This document shows, in pieces, positions 35,683 to 44,564 of a stretch of 64,000 nt of DNA. The stretch is from Pseudomonas cremoris. Its GTDB lineage: Bacteria; Pseudomonadota; Gammaproteobacteria; Pseudomonadales; Pseudomonadaceae. Under the pieces are notes generated by a model. That model had not been told where the DNA came from. It saw only the letters and a program-made list of their open reading frames with translations, and ran no database searches. The first letter of the stretch is position 1; each line of letters starts with the position of its first letter. Where the stretch lies: positions 531,040 to 595,039 of the forward strand of contig NZ_JAAXCY010000005.1 in the NCBI RefSeq assembly GCF_014230465.1. The letters run 5' to 3'. The translations under genes and the position numbers were made by a program.

Positions 35683-37257
35683 GTGTTCAAAAAACACGCA
35701 TGTTACTTGAGCATTTGCCTGCTCGTTGCACCACTGGTCGCGACAGCTGATGAGGTACCGGTGGCCGTCGCATCGCCTAGCCCTGTGCAACTCGCCCTGG
35801 CGCAACTGTCCAGTGTTTGCCCTGGGCTGGCTCCGCACATCGACCCGGGTGCCCAACTGCGCCTGCAAGCGTTCTATCAGCAGCAGGGCGATGTGCCGTT
35901 GTGGTCCGCCGACGAGCGCCGCCACGCCTTGCAAACCCAATTGCAGATGCTCGCCGACGACGGCCTGGACCCCACCCACTATAGCCTGCCCACGGCAGAC
36001 GCCACGGCCAACGTGCTGTGCAGCGATATCGACGTCAGCCGCCAGTACCTGCAAGCCCTGCAGGATTTGCACTACGGGCGCCTGCAGCAGTCGCGCTTCG
36101 AGCCGCTGTGGCATTCCCAGCCGCCGACCCGCGACCCCAACACCGAGGTGCTGGCGTTCGCGGCCATCGGCCTGCAAGACATGGCCCAGGCCTTCGACCA
36201 GGCACGCCCCAGTGCCGATCTCTACCGCAGCCTGCGCAATGCCTATTCCACGCTGCGTCAGCAACCGTTGCCGCATTGGGACCCTGTCACCAGTGGACCC
36301 TTGCTGCGCCCTGGCATGGAAGACCCCCGCGTGCCGGAACTGGCACGGCGCCTGGTCAGTGGCGGCTACCTGGCCAAGGCGCCGAGTGGCAAGCAATACC
36401 GCGATGAGCTGGTCAAGGCGGTCAAGGCCTTCCAACTCAGCCACTCGCTGCAAGCCGACGGCGTGATCGGCGCCGGTACCGTGGCCGAACTGAACATCAG
36501 CCCGGCGATCCGCCGCGAGCAACTGCGCATCAACCTTGAACGTTTCCGCTGGCTCAGCCAGGACCTCGAGCCGGAAGGCGTACTGGTCAACGTGGCCGCT
36601 GCGCAATTGAGCGTGTACCAGAGCGGCATTCCCGTGTGGCAGACGCGCCTGCAGGTTGGCCGCGCAGAGCGCCAGACACCGCTGCTCAAGTCACGCATCA
36701 CTCGGCTGACCCTCAACCCCACGTGGACCATCCCGCCCACCATCATGCGCGAGGACAAACTCCCGGCGATCCGTTTAAACCCTGAATACCTGCGCCAGCA
36801 GAACCTGCAAGTGCTCGACCCGGAAGGTCGCCCGCTGGCCCCCGAAAACATCGACTGGGCGCGCCCTGGCAATATCCTGCTGCGCCAGGAAGCGGGCCCG
36901 CGCAACCCGCTGGGCAAGATCGTGATGCGCTTTCCCAACCCGTACTCGGTGTACCTGCATGACACCCCGAGCCAGCCGCTATTTACCAAAGGCCCGCGTG
37001 CGTTCAGCTCGGGGTGTGTGAGGGTTGAACAGCCCATGATGCTGCGCGACCTGCTGGTGACCCCGGCCGAACGTGCGCGCACCGATGAGCTGCTGGCTAC
37101 CGGCGTGACCCATGAATTCAGGCTGGCCACGCCGGTTCCGGTATTGTTGAGCTACTGGACGGTGGAGGTCGACCGACAGGGCGGTTTGGTGTATTCGCCG
37201 GATATCTACGGACGCGACCTGGCGCTAATGAAAGCCATGGGCACACAGGCCTTGTAG
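35683..37257 (+). CDS. L,D-transpeptidase, YcbB/LdtD type
   Basis: 524 residues. Signal peptide (YLSICLLVAPLVATA), N-terminal scaffold domain, peptidoglycan-binding domain around 225-275 (VKAVKAFQLSHSLQADGVIGAGT), and a C-terminal YkuD domain with HDTPSQPLF and the catalytic RAFSSGCVRVE. Forms 3-3 crosslinks in murein. The start is a GTG at 35683 giving (M)FKKHACYLS with GGAG nine bases upstream; the frame is open further upstream without a better site. The TAG stop lies inside the dispersed repeat at 37253. Confidence 0.9.
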   Translation: MFKKHACYLSICLLVAPLVATADEVPVAVASPSPVQLALAQLSSVCPGLAPHIDPGAQLRLQAFYQQQGDVPLWSADERRHALQTQLQMLADDGLDPTHYSLPTADATANVLCSDIDVSRQYLQALQDLHYGRLQQSRFEPLWHSQPPTRDPNTEVLAFAAIGLQDMAQAFDQARPSADLYRSLRNAYSTLRQQPLPHWDPVTSGPLLRPGMEDPRVPELARRLVSGGYLAKAPSGKQYRDELVKAVKAFQLSHSLQADGVIGAGTVAELNISPAIRREQLRINLERFRWLSQDLEPEGVLVNVAAAQLSVYQSGIPVWQTRLQVGRAERQTPLLKSRITRLTLNPTWTIPPTIMREDKLPAIRLNPEYLRQQNLQVLDPEGRPLAPENIDWARPGNILLRQEAGPRNPLGKIVMRFPNPYSVYLHDTPSQPLFTKGPRAFSSGCVRVEQPMMLRDLLVTPAERARTDELLATGVTHEFRLATPVPVLLSYWTVEVDRQGGLVYSPDIYGRDLALMKAMGTQAL

Positions 37258-37402
37258 TGAGCGGGCTTGCCCCGCGCTGGGTGGCGAAGCCGCCCCAAAT
37301 CCAGACACCTCGGTCTTAAGTGAAAACTATGGCGACTCGATTAGGGCGGCTTCGCCCCCCAGCGCGGGCGGTGCGACGATTCGACAAGCCCGCTCACTAC
37401 AG
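37253..37402. repeat. Long inverted repeat, second dispersed family, copy 2
   Basis: Left arm TGTAGTGAGCGGGCTTGCCC... and right arm ending CAAGCCCGCTCACTACA around a 50-base spacer, with an insertion (GGTGCGACGATTCGA) in the right arm. Its first bases supply the stop codon of the L,D-transpeptidase gene. Confidence 0.83.
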
Positions 37403-37435
37403 GAGCTTGATGACCGTTCGGGCCAGTGACCTTGC

Positions 37436-38464
37436 CTATTTCACGTAGCACACGTTGATCCAATCCGCCGGATGCTCCGCCAACTGCCTGGCCACGGGTA
37501 AGTAACGCCTGTCCAACTGCGCCGCCAGCCAAAACAGTGTCGCGCTGCTCTTAGGTTGCCAGGTGCCGCTGTAACCCGCTTCGCCCACGCGGGCGCGGTC
37601 TTTGTCGAATTGCACGCGAGTGTGCACGAATTCCTCGTGGCTGCGCTCGCCATTGGCATACGGCACCAGCCAATCCAGTGCAGCGCTGAGCGAGGTGTCA
37701 TTGACAGTGGCGTGCAACCAGTCGCCACCGTCGGCTTTGGCCGCCAGTGCGGCTTGCACCAACGGTTCCAAGTCGTAGACCACATAGTGCAGGGCATCGC
37801 GGTCGTGGAAGTCGGTTACCGAGCCATCGGCCAGGACGTTGTCGGCGATCTGCTGTTTGAACAACCCGAAAGCCTGCTGGAGCATCGCGTGATCACCCAG
37901 CGCGACGGCGGCCACTGTGATCAGTTTGATGCGGTGGCTCTGCCAATTATTGGTCTGGGTGCCTTTTTTCGGCCCATGGAACTGTTGGATATGGGCGATG
38001 TAGCCGTTGCCCAACGAGCTGATCAACCGGCCGCTGGCCTCCCGGGTTTCAGGGCTCAGGTCGGCAGCGGTGAGCGCATAGGCGTTGATCACCATATCCA
38101 GGTTGGTTTCGTCGATGGGGTTGAAGTCTGGCCTGTAGACGCCGGCCCATGCGGCCAGGTAATTATCGACTTGCTTGAGGTAGCGCCGGTCGCCACTGAT
38201 GCGCCAGGCCAATGCCGCCTGGCGCAAAATCGGCCAGTCTTTTTCGGCGGCGATGCTTTGTTCGCGAATGCCGTGGTTGGGCAGCGTGCCTTCGGTGTGC
38301 AGATGGGGCAGCGGATTCGGCTGATCACCCAGGTGGCGCTGGGCGGCTGCCAGCATTGCTTTGGACGCCGAGGATGCGGCGACAGGCTGGCACAGGTCGG
38401 TAGCCATGGCGGCGTGGGTAAACGCTGCCAGCATGACGGTCAGGGCGAGGCGGGTTTTTTTCAT
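37436..38464 (-). CDS. Alginate-lyase-family (PL5-like) secreted protein
   Basis: 342 residues with signal peptide (LALTVMLAAFTHAAMA). An alpha/alpha-barrel-type polysaccharide lyase with the conserved NNWQSHRIKL motif (catalytic His/Arg region) and YVVYDLEPLVQAA. Start MKKTRLAL at 38464. No alginate biosynthesis genes are adjacent, unlike algL, so a catabolic or stand-alone periplasmic polyuronate lyase is likely. Activity is unproven. Confidence 0.82.
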   Translation of the reverse strand: MKKTRLALTVMLAAFTHAAMATDLCQPVAASSASKAMLAAAQRHLGDQPNPLPHLHTEGTLPNHGIREQSIAAEKDWPILRQAALAWRISGDRRYLKQVDNYLAAWAGVYRPDFNPIDETNLDMVINAYALTAADLSPETREASGRLISSLGNGYIAHIQQFHGPKKGTQTNNWQSHRIKLITVAAVALGDHAMLQQAFGLFKQQIADNVLADGSVTDFHDRDALHYVVYDLEPLVQAALAAKADGGDWLHATVNDTSLSAALDWLVPYANGERSHEEFVHTRVQFDKDRARVGEAGYSGTWQPKSSATLFWLAAQLDRRYLPVARQLAEHPADWINVCYVK

Positions 38465-38581
38465 GAAGGGCTCAACCGAACAGAAACGCGCCCACGCTAG
38501 CACGCGGTCAAATCGGGTTTGATGAAACTCTCGTCACCTCCGTATGCTTGCGCTTCCACCCGCAAGAAAACAGGACTGCCC

Positions 38582-39388
38582 ATGACGTTGTCGTTCGTGA
38601 AGATGCATGCCCATGGCGACGATTTCATCATCATCGACCGTCGTGGCCTGGATGATCCCATCACCGCGCACATCGCGCGTCGCCTGGGTAATCGTCATAC
38701 CGGCATCGGCTTCAACCAACTCGCCGTGGTGCTCGATTGTGACGATGCTGCGGCGCGCATCAAGTTCTGGAACCCCAATGGCACACCGCTTGAAACCTGC
38801 GGCAGTGCCACCCGTGGCGTGGCTGATCGCTTGATGCAGGAAACCGGTAGCGACGCCATCGTGTTGCGCACTGATCGCGGCCTGCTGACCTGCGTGCGGC
38901 AACCGGGTCGGCAAGTGTCGGTGAACATGGGTGAGCCATCGCTGGAGTGGTCGGCGGTGCCGCTGACAGAGGCGATGGATACGCGTCGCTTGCCCATTGA
39001 GGGCGATCCGGCAGCGTGCAGCATGGGTAATCCTCACTGCACGTTTTTCGTCGACGACATTGCCGCTGTCGACGTTGCAGCGGCGGGCCCGGCGCTGGAA
39101 GCCCACCCGTTGTTCCCGGCCAAGACCAACGTGCATTTTGTGCAGGTGCTCGACTGTTCCCGTATCCGCCTGCGCATCTGGGAGCGCGGCGGCGGTGTGC
39201 CGCTGGGCTCTGGCTCATGCTGTTGCGCAGCGGTGGTCAACGGCATTCGCCGTGGGCTGCTGGATGCCACGGTGCAGGTGCAATGCGACGGCGGCACACT
39301 CACTGTGCACTGGGCGGGCGAGGGCGGTGTGGTGTTGACCGGCAGTGTGGAACCGGTGATGCAGGGCAGTGTGTTTGGCATCGGCTAA
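38582..39388 (+). CDS. DapF-like epimerase paralogue, second catalytic Cys replaced by Ser
   Basis: 268 residues with the diaminopimelate-epimerase fold: FVKMHAHGDDFIIID at the N terminus, first catalytic Cys73 in ETCGSATRG (canonical CGNGARC), and ERGGGVPLGSGSCCCAA near 201. In true DapF that second motif reads ERGxGET.xCGxG; here the Cys is Ser210 and the substrate-contacting Glu-Thr is Val-Pro. So DAP epimerisation is doubtful; a different amino-acid epimerase or isomerase is likelier. Start MTLSFVKM with AGGA upstream. Confidence 0.85.
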   Translation: MTLSFVKMHAHGDDFIIIDRRGLDDPITAHIARRLGNRHTGIGFNQLAVVLDCDDAAARIKFWNPNGTPLETCGSATRGVADRLMQETGSDAIVLRTDRGLLTCVRQPGRQVSVNMGEPSLEWSAVPLTEAMDTRRLPIEGDPAACSMGNPHCTFFVDDIAAVDVAAAGPALEAHPLFPAKTNVHFVQVLDCSRIRLRIWERGGGVPLGSGSCCCAAVVNGIRRGLLDATVQVQCDGGTLTVHWAGEGGVVLTGSVEPVMQGSVFGIG

Positions 39389-39390
39389 AT

Positions 39391-39468
39391 AGCGGGCTTG
39401 CTCGCGAAGGCGGTGGGTCAGGCAACCGCTTTGTTGGTCATGCCGCCGCCTTCGCAGGCAAGCCACAC
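39391..39468. repeat. Degenerate REPIN
   Basis: AGCGGGCTTGCTCGCGAAGGCGGTGGGTCAG followed by a decayed inverted arm (GCCGCCTTCGCAGGCAAGCC); outer bases no longer match (quoted in part). Lies between convergent genes. Confidence 0.65.
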
Positions 39469-39485
39469 AGGGGATCGGCGTCTTG

Positions 39486-40643
39486 TTAAACCTCTGTATG
39501 CCCCACGGGAAGGAAGCGCACGCTAAACGTCGTGCCATCTTGTGCGGTGGAAGTCACTGCCACATCCCCGCCATGCACCCTGGCCAACTCCCGCACGATA
39601 TACAGGCCCAGCCCTACGCTGCGCACGTCGCTGCCTTGGTCGGTGCCACGGGTCATTGGTTCAAACAACCCTAGCAGCAGTGCGGGGGGGATCACCGCGC
39701 CGTGGTTGTGCACCGACACTTCGCAAAGGTCACTGCCCAACCGCGAGGTGATGCTGATCGGCCGTTGCAGGTCGCCATAGGCCACGCTGTTGGCCACCAG
39801 GTTGCCGATGATCTGCTGCACGCGGTCGGCGTCCAGGTTGGCCACGCCACGGCCTTCGACGTAATGGTCCAGAATGGCATTGGGGAAGGCAACGCGCAGT
39901 TCATCCACCGCCCGCCGAGTGACGCCATGCAGGTCCAGTGGCGCCGCCTTGATGGTAATGCCTTGGCCAACCCGGGCCTGGGTGAAGTCCAGCAAGTCGG
40001 CGATCATGCGTTGGGCGCGTTCGGACGATTGCCCGATATGCCCCAGCAACTGGCGTTCCTTGGCGGTGCGTTCGCCACGGCTGAGAAAGTCCGACGCCAT
40101 GCGGATCGCTGTGAGTGGGTTCTTCAAGTCATGGCTGACAATCGCGACCATTTGCTCGGCAAACAGCGCGCGCCGCTGGGCGATGGCGTAGGCCTCGCTC
40201 AGTTCGGCCTGGGCCTGCTTGAGGGCGAGTTCGGTGGCGGTTTTTTCCTGCAGCAGCGCCTCGGCGAAATTGCGTGCATTGAGCAACTCGCGTTCGTACT
40301 TGTCGCGATCGGTGGTGCCAAACAGCGCCAGGTCATACACCGCACCGTCGGCTTGTTTGCGCTGGGTGCCGTTTAGCAACACGGTGACCTTTTGACCGTC
40401 GCGGTGCAGCATGTCGAGCTTCACTTCGGTGACGTTGCCGCGCATGCGCAGCATGGGCGCCAGGTGGGTCTGGTGGAAAATCCGCCCGCCCATGGTCAGC
40501 AAGTCCTGGAAGCGTCGGCCGCACAGCTCGGTGGTGCTGAACCCCAGCCATTCGCCGAACCGCGTGTTGGCCTGCAGGATCGTGCCGTCCTCTGCGGTGA
40601 CGGCCAGGGCGCAGGCGGCGCTGTCGAACAGTTCAGCCGGCAT
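39486..40643 (-). CDS. PAS-domain sensor histidine kinase (soluble)
   Basis: 385 residues, no membrane span. PAS domain about 1-115 (LFDSAACALAVTAEDGTILQ), coiled linker 118-165, dimerisation/phosphoacceptor box VSHDLKNPLTA (His171) and HATPase domain (NLVANSVAYG; GLGLYIVRE). No response regulator adjacent. Its first 11 bases overlap the end of the RsbQ-like hydrolase gene, so the two are co-translated. In Bacillus RsbQ also pairs with a PAS protein (the phosphatase RsbP), which suggests a hydrolase-to-PAS signalling pair here (inference). Confidence 0.92.
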   Translation of the reverse strand: MPAELFDSAACALAVTAEDGTILQANTRFGEWLGFSTTELCGRRFQDLLTMGGRIFHQTHLAPMLRMRGNVTEVKLDMLHRDGQKVTVLLNGTQRKQADGAVYDLALFGTTDRDKYERELLNARNFAEALLQEKTATELALKQAQAELSEAYAIAQRRALFAEQMVAIVSHDLKNPLTAIRMASDFLSRGERTAKERQLLGHIGQSSERAQRMIADLLDFTQARVGQGITIKAAPLDLHGVTRRAVDELRVAFPNAILDHYVEGRGVANLDADRVQQIIGNLVANSVAYGDLQRPISITSRLGSDLCEVSVHNHGAVIPPALLLGLFEPMTRGTDQGSDVRSVGLGLYIVRELARVHGGDVAVTSTAQDGTTFSVRFLPVGHTEV

Positions 40644-41448
40644 GGGCGATGGTCCATGGCGCCAGGAACGTTTCCATCGCCGCCGCGCAAGCCTGCGGCG
40701 CGCTCATGTGCGGGCAATGGCCGACGTTGTCGACCAAACAATAGGTGCTGTTGGGCAATACGCTGTGCAGGTATTCGCCAACGGCCACGGGGGCGATCAG
40801 GTCGTCGCTCGATTGCAGGATCAATACCGGGGTGGTGAGACCACTCACGTCCTGGCGGTTGTCCGACATAAAGGTCACCCGCGCAAATTGCTTGGCGATC
40901 TCAGGTTCGGTGCGGCAGAAACTGTCGGTCAGTTCTTCGCTCAACGCCGGTTGCCCAGGCGCGCCCATGATCACCGGGGCCATGGTACTGGACCAGCCGA
41001 GGTAGTTGCTGTCGAGGGTGTCGAGCAGGTCCTGGATATCGGCGAGCTTGAAGCCGCCAACATAACCGTCGGCGTCGATATACCGTGGCGAGGGGCCGAT
41101 CATCACGTGGGCCGCGATGCGTCCGGGGGCCTGGCGGTCGGCGAGGGTGCCGATCATGGCACTGACCGAATGGCTGACCAGGATGACCGGGCCGATGGCG
41201 AATTCGTCGATCAGCTCGTTCAAGTCGCGGGCGTACCCCTCCAGCGAGCTGTATTTGGCCTTGTCGAACGCATTGAGGTCCGAGAGGCCGGCGCCCACCA
41301 GGTCATACATCACCACGCGAAATCGTGCATAGAACTGGGGGGCCAGGTAGTTCCACATGGCCTGGTTGCAGCCGAACCCGTGGGAGAACACCAGGGTCGA
41401 GGTTCCGGTGCCCATCACACTGACGTTGTTGCGGAGGCGGAGGTTCAT
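40633..41448 (-). CDS. RsbQ-like alpha/beta hydrolase
   Basis: 271 residues of the RsbQ/KAI2/D14 clade: N-terminal LRLRNNVSVMGTGTSTLVFSHGFG (core NNV.VMG.G...FSHGFG), nucleophile elbow SHSVSA (Ser94), Asp in SSDDLIAP and His in VGHCPHMS form the triad. Cytoplasmic small-molecule hydrolase/sensor. Upstream member of a two-gene overlap with the PAS kinase; the known partner in Bacillus is a PAS-containing protein. Ligand unknown. Confidence 0.9.
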   Translation of the reverse strand: MNLRLRNNVSVMGTGTSTLVFSHGFGCNQAMWNYLAPQFYARFRVVMYDLVGAGLSDLNAFDKAKYSSLEGYARDLNELIDEFAIGPVILVSHSVSAMIGTLADRQAPGRIAAHVMIGPSPRYIDADGYVGGFKLADIQDLLDTLDSNYLGWSSTMAPVIMGAPGQPALSEELTDSFCRTEPEIAKQFARVTFMSDNRQDVSGLTTPVLILQSSDDLIAPVAVGEYLHSVLPNSTYCLVDNVGHCPHMSAPQACAAAMETFLAPWTIAHAG

Positions 41449-41576
41449 GGGCTTCTCGATTATGGCGCTTTGCTATGCGTGGAGGGAGTTTAGATAGTCA
41501 ACGGCATGGGGTCACGCGTTATAGCGCTGATAAGTTAAAGTCAGCGCCTTCAGGAAGAACCTTCAGGTAACACAGC

Positions 41577-42773
41577 ATGTTGGCGATTTTGCGGCAATCG
41601 GTCTTGAGTCTGCTGGCGCTGGTCTTTATCGGCCTGTCGGGTGCCGCCCTGGCGGACACTTCGCCGATTGGCATCGCCCTCGATCAACGAGTGATCGACC
41701 TCACCAACACCCTGGATGCCGAGACCACCACCCATCTGAAAGACCAACTCGCCGCTCTCGAACAGCGCAAAGGCGCGCAAGTGGCCGTATTGCTGGTACC
41801 CACGACCGGTGGCGCGAGCCTTGAGGATTACGCCAACAGACTGTTCCGCGCCTGGAAACTGGGGCGCAAGGACGTCAACGACGGCATCCTGTTGGTGGTC
41901 GCCAAGGAAGACCGCAAGGTGCGTATCGAAGTGGGGTACGGACTGGAAGGCACGGTCACGGATCTGTTGGCCCATCGCATCATCGAAGAACACATCACGC
42001 CGGCGTTTCGCCAGGGCGACTATGCCGAGGGTGTTTCCCAGGGTGTGAATGACCTGGTGCTGCTGGTGGACGGCGGCGACTTGCCCGCGTTGGCCGGGCC
42101 GGGGTTTGCTCCCGAAGCCATTGCGGTGTTGCTGGCGTTTATCTTCGGTGCGATTGGCGGTGTGCTGATGGCCGCCGGGAAACTGGGATGGCGCCGCGCA
42201 TTGATTGCCACTGTTGCGCTCACGGTGCTGCTGGTGGTGTTCGCGGGTGGTCGGGAGTGGCCGGTGTACCTGCTGCTATTGCCGCTGACCCTGCTGATCG
42301 GCGGCGCCACCTTTGGCGCGTTGTGGATGGCCCGCACGGTGTTCTACTGCGTGTTGGGGCTGTTGGCCTACATCGTGGTACTGGTGGTGACAAACCGATT
42401 TGTCGAGGTCAATTTCATCCACTGGCTGGCGTTTCCGTTGCTGGGGCTGGTGGTATTGGGCATGTACCTCATCCTGTTTGTGATCATGAAGGCAGCTTGG
42501 AAGAAAAGCCGGGCGGGGTTTATCGCGCGGCTCTTGGCGGCGGTGGCGGTGTATGTGGCCGCCGGGCTGGTGGCGGACGCGGGTCGGGACGGCTGGTTGC
42601 TGGCGGTGCCGATTGCCTCGTTCGTGGCGTTGATCATCTTTGGCAAGGCGGGCAGCGGCTCGGGTTCGAGTTCGGGCGGTGGTTCTCGTTCGAGTTCCAG
42701 TGGTTCCAGCTCCAGCAGTTCGTCGGGTGGCGGTGGTTCCAGCGGCGGCGGCGGAGCATCGGGGAGTTGGTGA
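41577..42773 (+). CDS. TPM-domain (YgcG-family) membrane protein with Gly/Ser-rich tail
   Basis: 398 residues: signal peptide (SLLALVFIGLSGAALA), periplasmic TPM domain about 30-165 (VIDLTNTLDAE; GILLVVAKEDRKVRIEVGYGLEG), then about six hydrophobic helices, and a C-terminal tail of some 40 residues almost entirely Gly and Ser ending in GASGSW. TPM proteins are associated with membrane or photosystem repair; in bacteria function is unclear. Stands alone. Confidence 0.88.
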   Translation: MLAILRQSVLSLLALVFIGLSGAALADTSPIGIALDQRVIDLTNTLDAETTTHLKDQLAALEQRKGAQVAVLLVPTTGGASLEDYANRLFRAWKLGRKDVNDGILLVVAKEDRKVRIEVGYGLEGTVTDLLAHRIIEEHITPAFRQGDYAEGVSQGVNDLVLLVDGGDLPALAGPGFAPEAIAVLLAFIFGAIGGVLMAAGKLGWRRALIATVALTVLLVVFAGGREWPVYLLLLPLTLLIGGATFGALWMARTVFYCVLGLLAYIVVLVVTNRFVEVNFIHWLAFPLLGLVVLGMYLILFVIMKAAWKKSRAGFIARLLAAVAVYVAAGLVADAGRDGWLLAVPIASFVALIIFGKAGSGSGSSSGGGSRSSSSGSSSSSSSGGGGSSGGGGASGSW

Positions 42774-42834
42774 TTGCCGTCACGCTCATTCGTGGTAAAA
42801 CGTGAGTCCTTTCAACCCTGGGTACGGACGCTCG

Positions 42835-43368
42835 ATGCCTGCAATCATTCTTCGCAACGCCACCCCTGATGACGCGCTGTGCATTGGCGTATTGGGCATG
42901 CAAGTGTTCCTCGACACCTACGCCACCCAAGGCATTCGCAACTCGATTGCCAATGAAGTACTGGAGGCGTTCGCACCCTCGACCATCGCCCGTTTGATGG
43001 CCGAACCAGGTACCTCGCTGATAGTGGCCGAGTCCCACAACCACCTCGTCGGCTTTGCGCAGGTCAAGCTTAATGCCAGCCACGCCATGATCGAGGTCGC
43101 GAACGTTGCCGAGCTGCAACGCCTGTATATCCAGGAGCGCTTCACCGGTTTGGGCATCGGCTATCAACTCCTGCAGGCGGCAGAGCGATGCGCGGCCCGC
43201 GCGGGTGCATGCATGTTGTGGGCAACGGTGTGGGTGGGCAACGAGCGGGCACTGGGGTTCTACCCCCGGCGTGGGTATGAGGCATTGGGCTCGCCGACCT
43301 ATACCTTCCAGGGCGAGACCCATGGCAATCGGCTGTTTGGCAAAACCCTGAGCGTCACAGCACCTTAG
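42835..43368 (+). CDS. GNAT acetyltransferase
   Basis: 177 residues. Acetyl-CoA loop motif A: LQRLYIQERFTGLGIGYQLLQAAE (core RFTGLGIGYQLL), followed by NERALGFYPRRGYEALG. Start MPAIILRN at 42835; a GTG 11 codons upstream is in frame but less likely. Overlaps the convergent GNAT gene by 14 bases. Substrate unknown. Confidence 0.88.
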   Translation: MPAIILRNATPDDALCIGVLGMQVFLDTYATQGIRNSIANEVLEAFAPSTIARLMAEPGTSLIVAESHNHLVGFAQVKLNASHAMIEVANVAELQRLYIQERFTGLGIGYQLLQAAERCAARAGACMLWATVWVGNERALGFYPRRGYEALGSPTYTFQGETHGNRLFGKTLSVTAP

Positions 43369-43780
43369 ACAGAAACACCCGGCTGCTGCCTTCCGGCTCG
43401 CAGGGGATCTCACCAAACCGTACCCAACCGTGCTTTTCGTAAAAGCCTGGGGCCTGGAAGCTGAGGGTGTACAGCACCGCATTGCGACAACCCCGGCGCC
43501 GAGCCTCATCCTCGAAGGCTTGCAGCAATTGGCTGCCCAAGCCCGTGCCGCGCAAGAAATCGGGCAGATGGAACAGGTCGAGGAAGGCCATGCCCAAGGT
43601 GGTCTTGCCAGTGATGCCGCCGAGGATCTGATGGGTGTCGGGGTCTTTGATCAACACGGTCAGCAGGCGACGGTCGTTGTAACCGGTGATGCTTTCATTG
43701 AACGCCGCCAGGCCACTGCCCAGGATACCCTCGGCTTCGGGGCAGGGTTGATCGCCGATTTCAATGAGTGGCGCAGTCAT
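43355..43780 (-). CDS. GNAT acetyltransferase
   Basis: 141 residues with motif A LRGTGLGSQLLQAFEDEA and the terminal APGFYEKHGWVRFGEI block typical of small GNATs. Start MTAPLIEI (43780) two bases after the stop of the upstream GNAT gene at 43783, so they form an operon. Confidence 0.88.
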   Translation of the reverse strand: MTAPLIEIGDQPCPEAEGILGSGLAAFNESITGYNDRRLLTVLIKDPDTHQILGGITGKTTLGMAFLDLFHLPDFLRGTGLGSQLLQAFEDEARRRGCRNAVLYTLSFQAPGFYEKHGWVRFGEIPCEPEGSSRVFLSKVL

Positions 43781-43782
43781 CG

Positions 43783-44274
43783 TTAGAGATCCATCACCAT
43801 CTCGTGCCACGCCATTCCGCCGTGATCCGACGGCGAAGGCTGCACATAGCGATAGCCCATGCGTTCGTAGAGCGGCACGTGCTGTTGCTTGCACATCAGG
43901 TGAATCGTCTGTTTGCACATGCCGTGCATGCGCTGTACAAATTCGGTCATCAGCGTGGTGGAATAGCCCTTGCCCTGATGCGCGGGGTCAACCACGACGG
44001 ACATGATCACCACATTCGGCGCCTCGGCCGAATGCCCTACCAACTCCTTGAACGCCTCGTCTGACATCACCACATCAAAGGCGCAGCCGCTGTTGATAAA
44101 ACCTGCGATTTCGCCGTCTGCTTCCAGAATCAGGAACCCTTGCGGGTACTGGGCAATACGCGTCGCGATTTTTTCCAGGGTCGCGGCTTCGTCGCCTTCG
44201 TAGGCGGTGGTTTCGATTTGAAAGCAGCGGGCGGCGTCGGTGGGGCGAGCATTGCGCAAGGTCAGGGTGGGCAT
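43783..44274 (-). CDS. GNAT acetyltransferase
   Basis: 163 residues. Motif A SVVVDPAHQGKGYSTTLM and substrate-side VPLYERMGYRYVQPS. Start MPTLTLRN (44274) with AGGAAA upstream; the frame is open up to 44538 but the preceding part is unlike any GNAT. The downstream neighbour is another GNAT two bases away. Confidence 0.88.
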   Translation of the reverse strand: MPTLTLRNARPTDAARCFQIETTAYEGDEAATLEKIATRIAQYPQGFLILEADGEIAGFINSGCAFDVVMSDEAFKELVGHSAEAPNVVIMSVVVDPAHQGKGYSTTLMTEFVQRMHGMCKQTIHLMCKQQHVPLYERMGYRYVQPSPSDHGGMAWHEMVMDL

Positions 44275-44564
44275 GGGTATTTCCTGGAGCGTTGAGCGAA
44301 GCCGAATATGATAGCGGTGTACTGTCCAGAGTGGGAGAGGGCTTGCACGAAACCGACCCGGCATCGAAACGCACGTGGGGATGTTCTGCGCAATCTTGCT
44401 ACAACGGGCTTGCATTGGCGCAATGGGACGAGCAGGGGAGGCCTGGTGATTGGTCATCCAGTTGGAACGAAGACTATCGACAAGAAACACGCGCTCTGGC
44501 AACTGAGTTGTTAGCGATGTTTTAGGATGCAGATTCATCTGCCATTTGAATACACGAGGTCAAT
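44275..44564. other. Gap without a supported gene
   Basis: A 290-base stretch with two overlapping frames on the + strand (44292-44525, 44308-44514) that have no recognisable family and weak starts. Composition is slightly lower in GC than the flanks. I treat it as non-coding or decayed. Confidence 0.4.

Noticed and set aside
44292..44525. Plus-strand frame of 77 codons between GNAT and the hypothetical gene
   Set aside because: Starts only at TTG, lacks a ribosome-binding site and family resemblance; kept as an unassigned gap.
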